Assembly: GCA_025924845.1 (NCBI GenBank)
Contig: JAICHN010000354.1
Span: 1 to 5,478, forward strand
Origin: Chloroflexota bacterium
GTDB taxonomy: Bacteria > Chloroflexota > UBA5177 > JANWHV01
Reading direction: 5' to 3'
DNA: 5,478 nt
Shown: piece by piece, positions 5,471 to 5,478 of the stretch
Layout: every line of letters starts with the position of its first letter
Position numbering within the stretch: position 1 is the stretch's first letter
Program-made: the position numbers and the translations under genes
The notes under the pieces: model-generated
Database searches by the model: none
What the model was told of the DNA's origin: nothing
What the model saw: the letters and a program-made list of their open reading frames with translations, nothing else

Positions 5471-5478
5471 AAGCGCGA

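Overview
This 5.5 kb window is GC-rich and looks like a bacterial chromosome. All genes are on the + strand. The dense GTAGGGGC... palindromic repeats between genes, together with high GC and this gene content (enolase-superfamily enzyme, PhyH dioxygenase, paired SDRs, xylose-isomerase-like protein), suggest the Chloroflexota (Thermomicrobia/Sphaerobacter-like or SAR202-like). That assignment rests on general recognition only and is of low to moderate confidence.

Layout. Positions 1-402 hold the 3' part of a VOC (glyoxalase/dioxygenase fold) gene whose start lies outside the window. Positions 403-750 are non-coding and filled with palindromic repeat units. From 751 to 5370 there is a tight five-gene set: a phytanoyl-CoA dioxygenase (PhyH)-family Fe(II)/2-oxoglutarate oxygenase (751-1719), a mandelate racemase/muconate lactonizing enzyme-like member of the enolase superfamily (1765-2850), two classical SDR oxidoreductases (2847-3629 and 3668-4501), and a xylose-isomerase-like TIM-barrel sugar isomerase/epimerase (4498-5370). 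Two of the four junctions are ATGA stop/start overlaps, one gap is 38 nt and one is 45 nt, so the set is very probably one operon. Immediately after the last stop codon another copy of the palindromic repeat runs to the window edge.

How the genes may work together. The set has the look of a catabolic module for a polyhydroxylated small molecule such as a sugar acid, sugar lactone or cyclitol. The SDRs could oxidise or reduce hydroxyl/keto groups, the enolase-superfamily enzyme could abstract a proton alpha to a carboxylate (dehydration, epimerisation or cycloisomerisation), the TIM-barrel protein could isomerise or epimerise a keto sugar, and the PhyH protein could hydroxylate the substrate. 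No transporter or regulator is present and the substrate cannot be read from the sequence. The most notable points are the non-canonical active site of the enolase-superfamily enzyme (Lys-x-His, and Ser where mandelate racemase has the dyad Asp) and the repeat copies that bracket the operon with their cores in opposite orientation.
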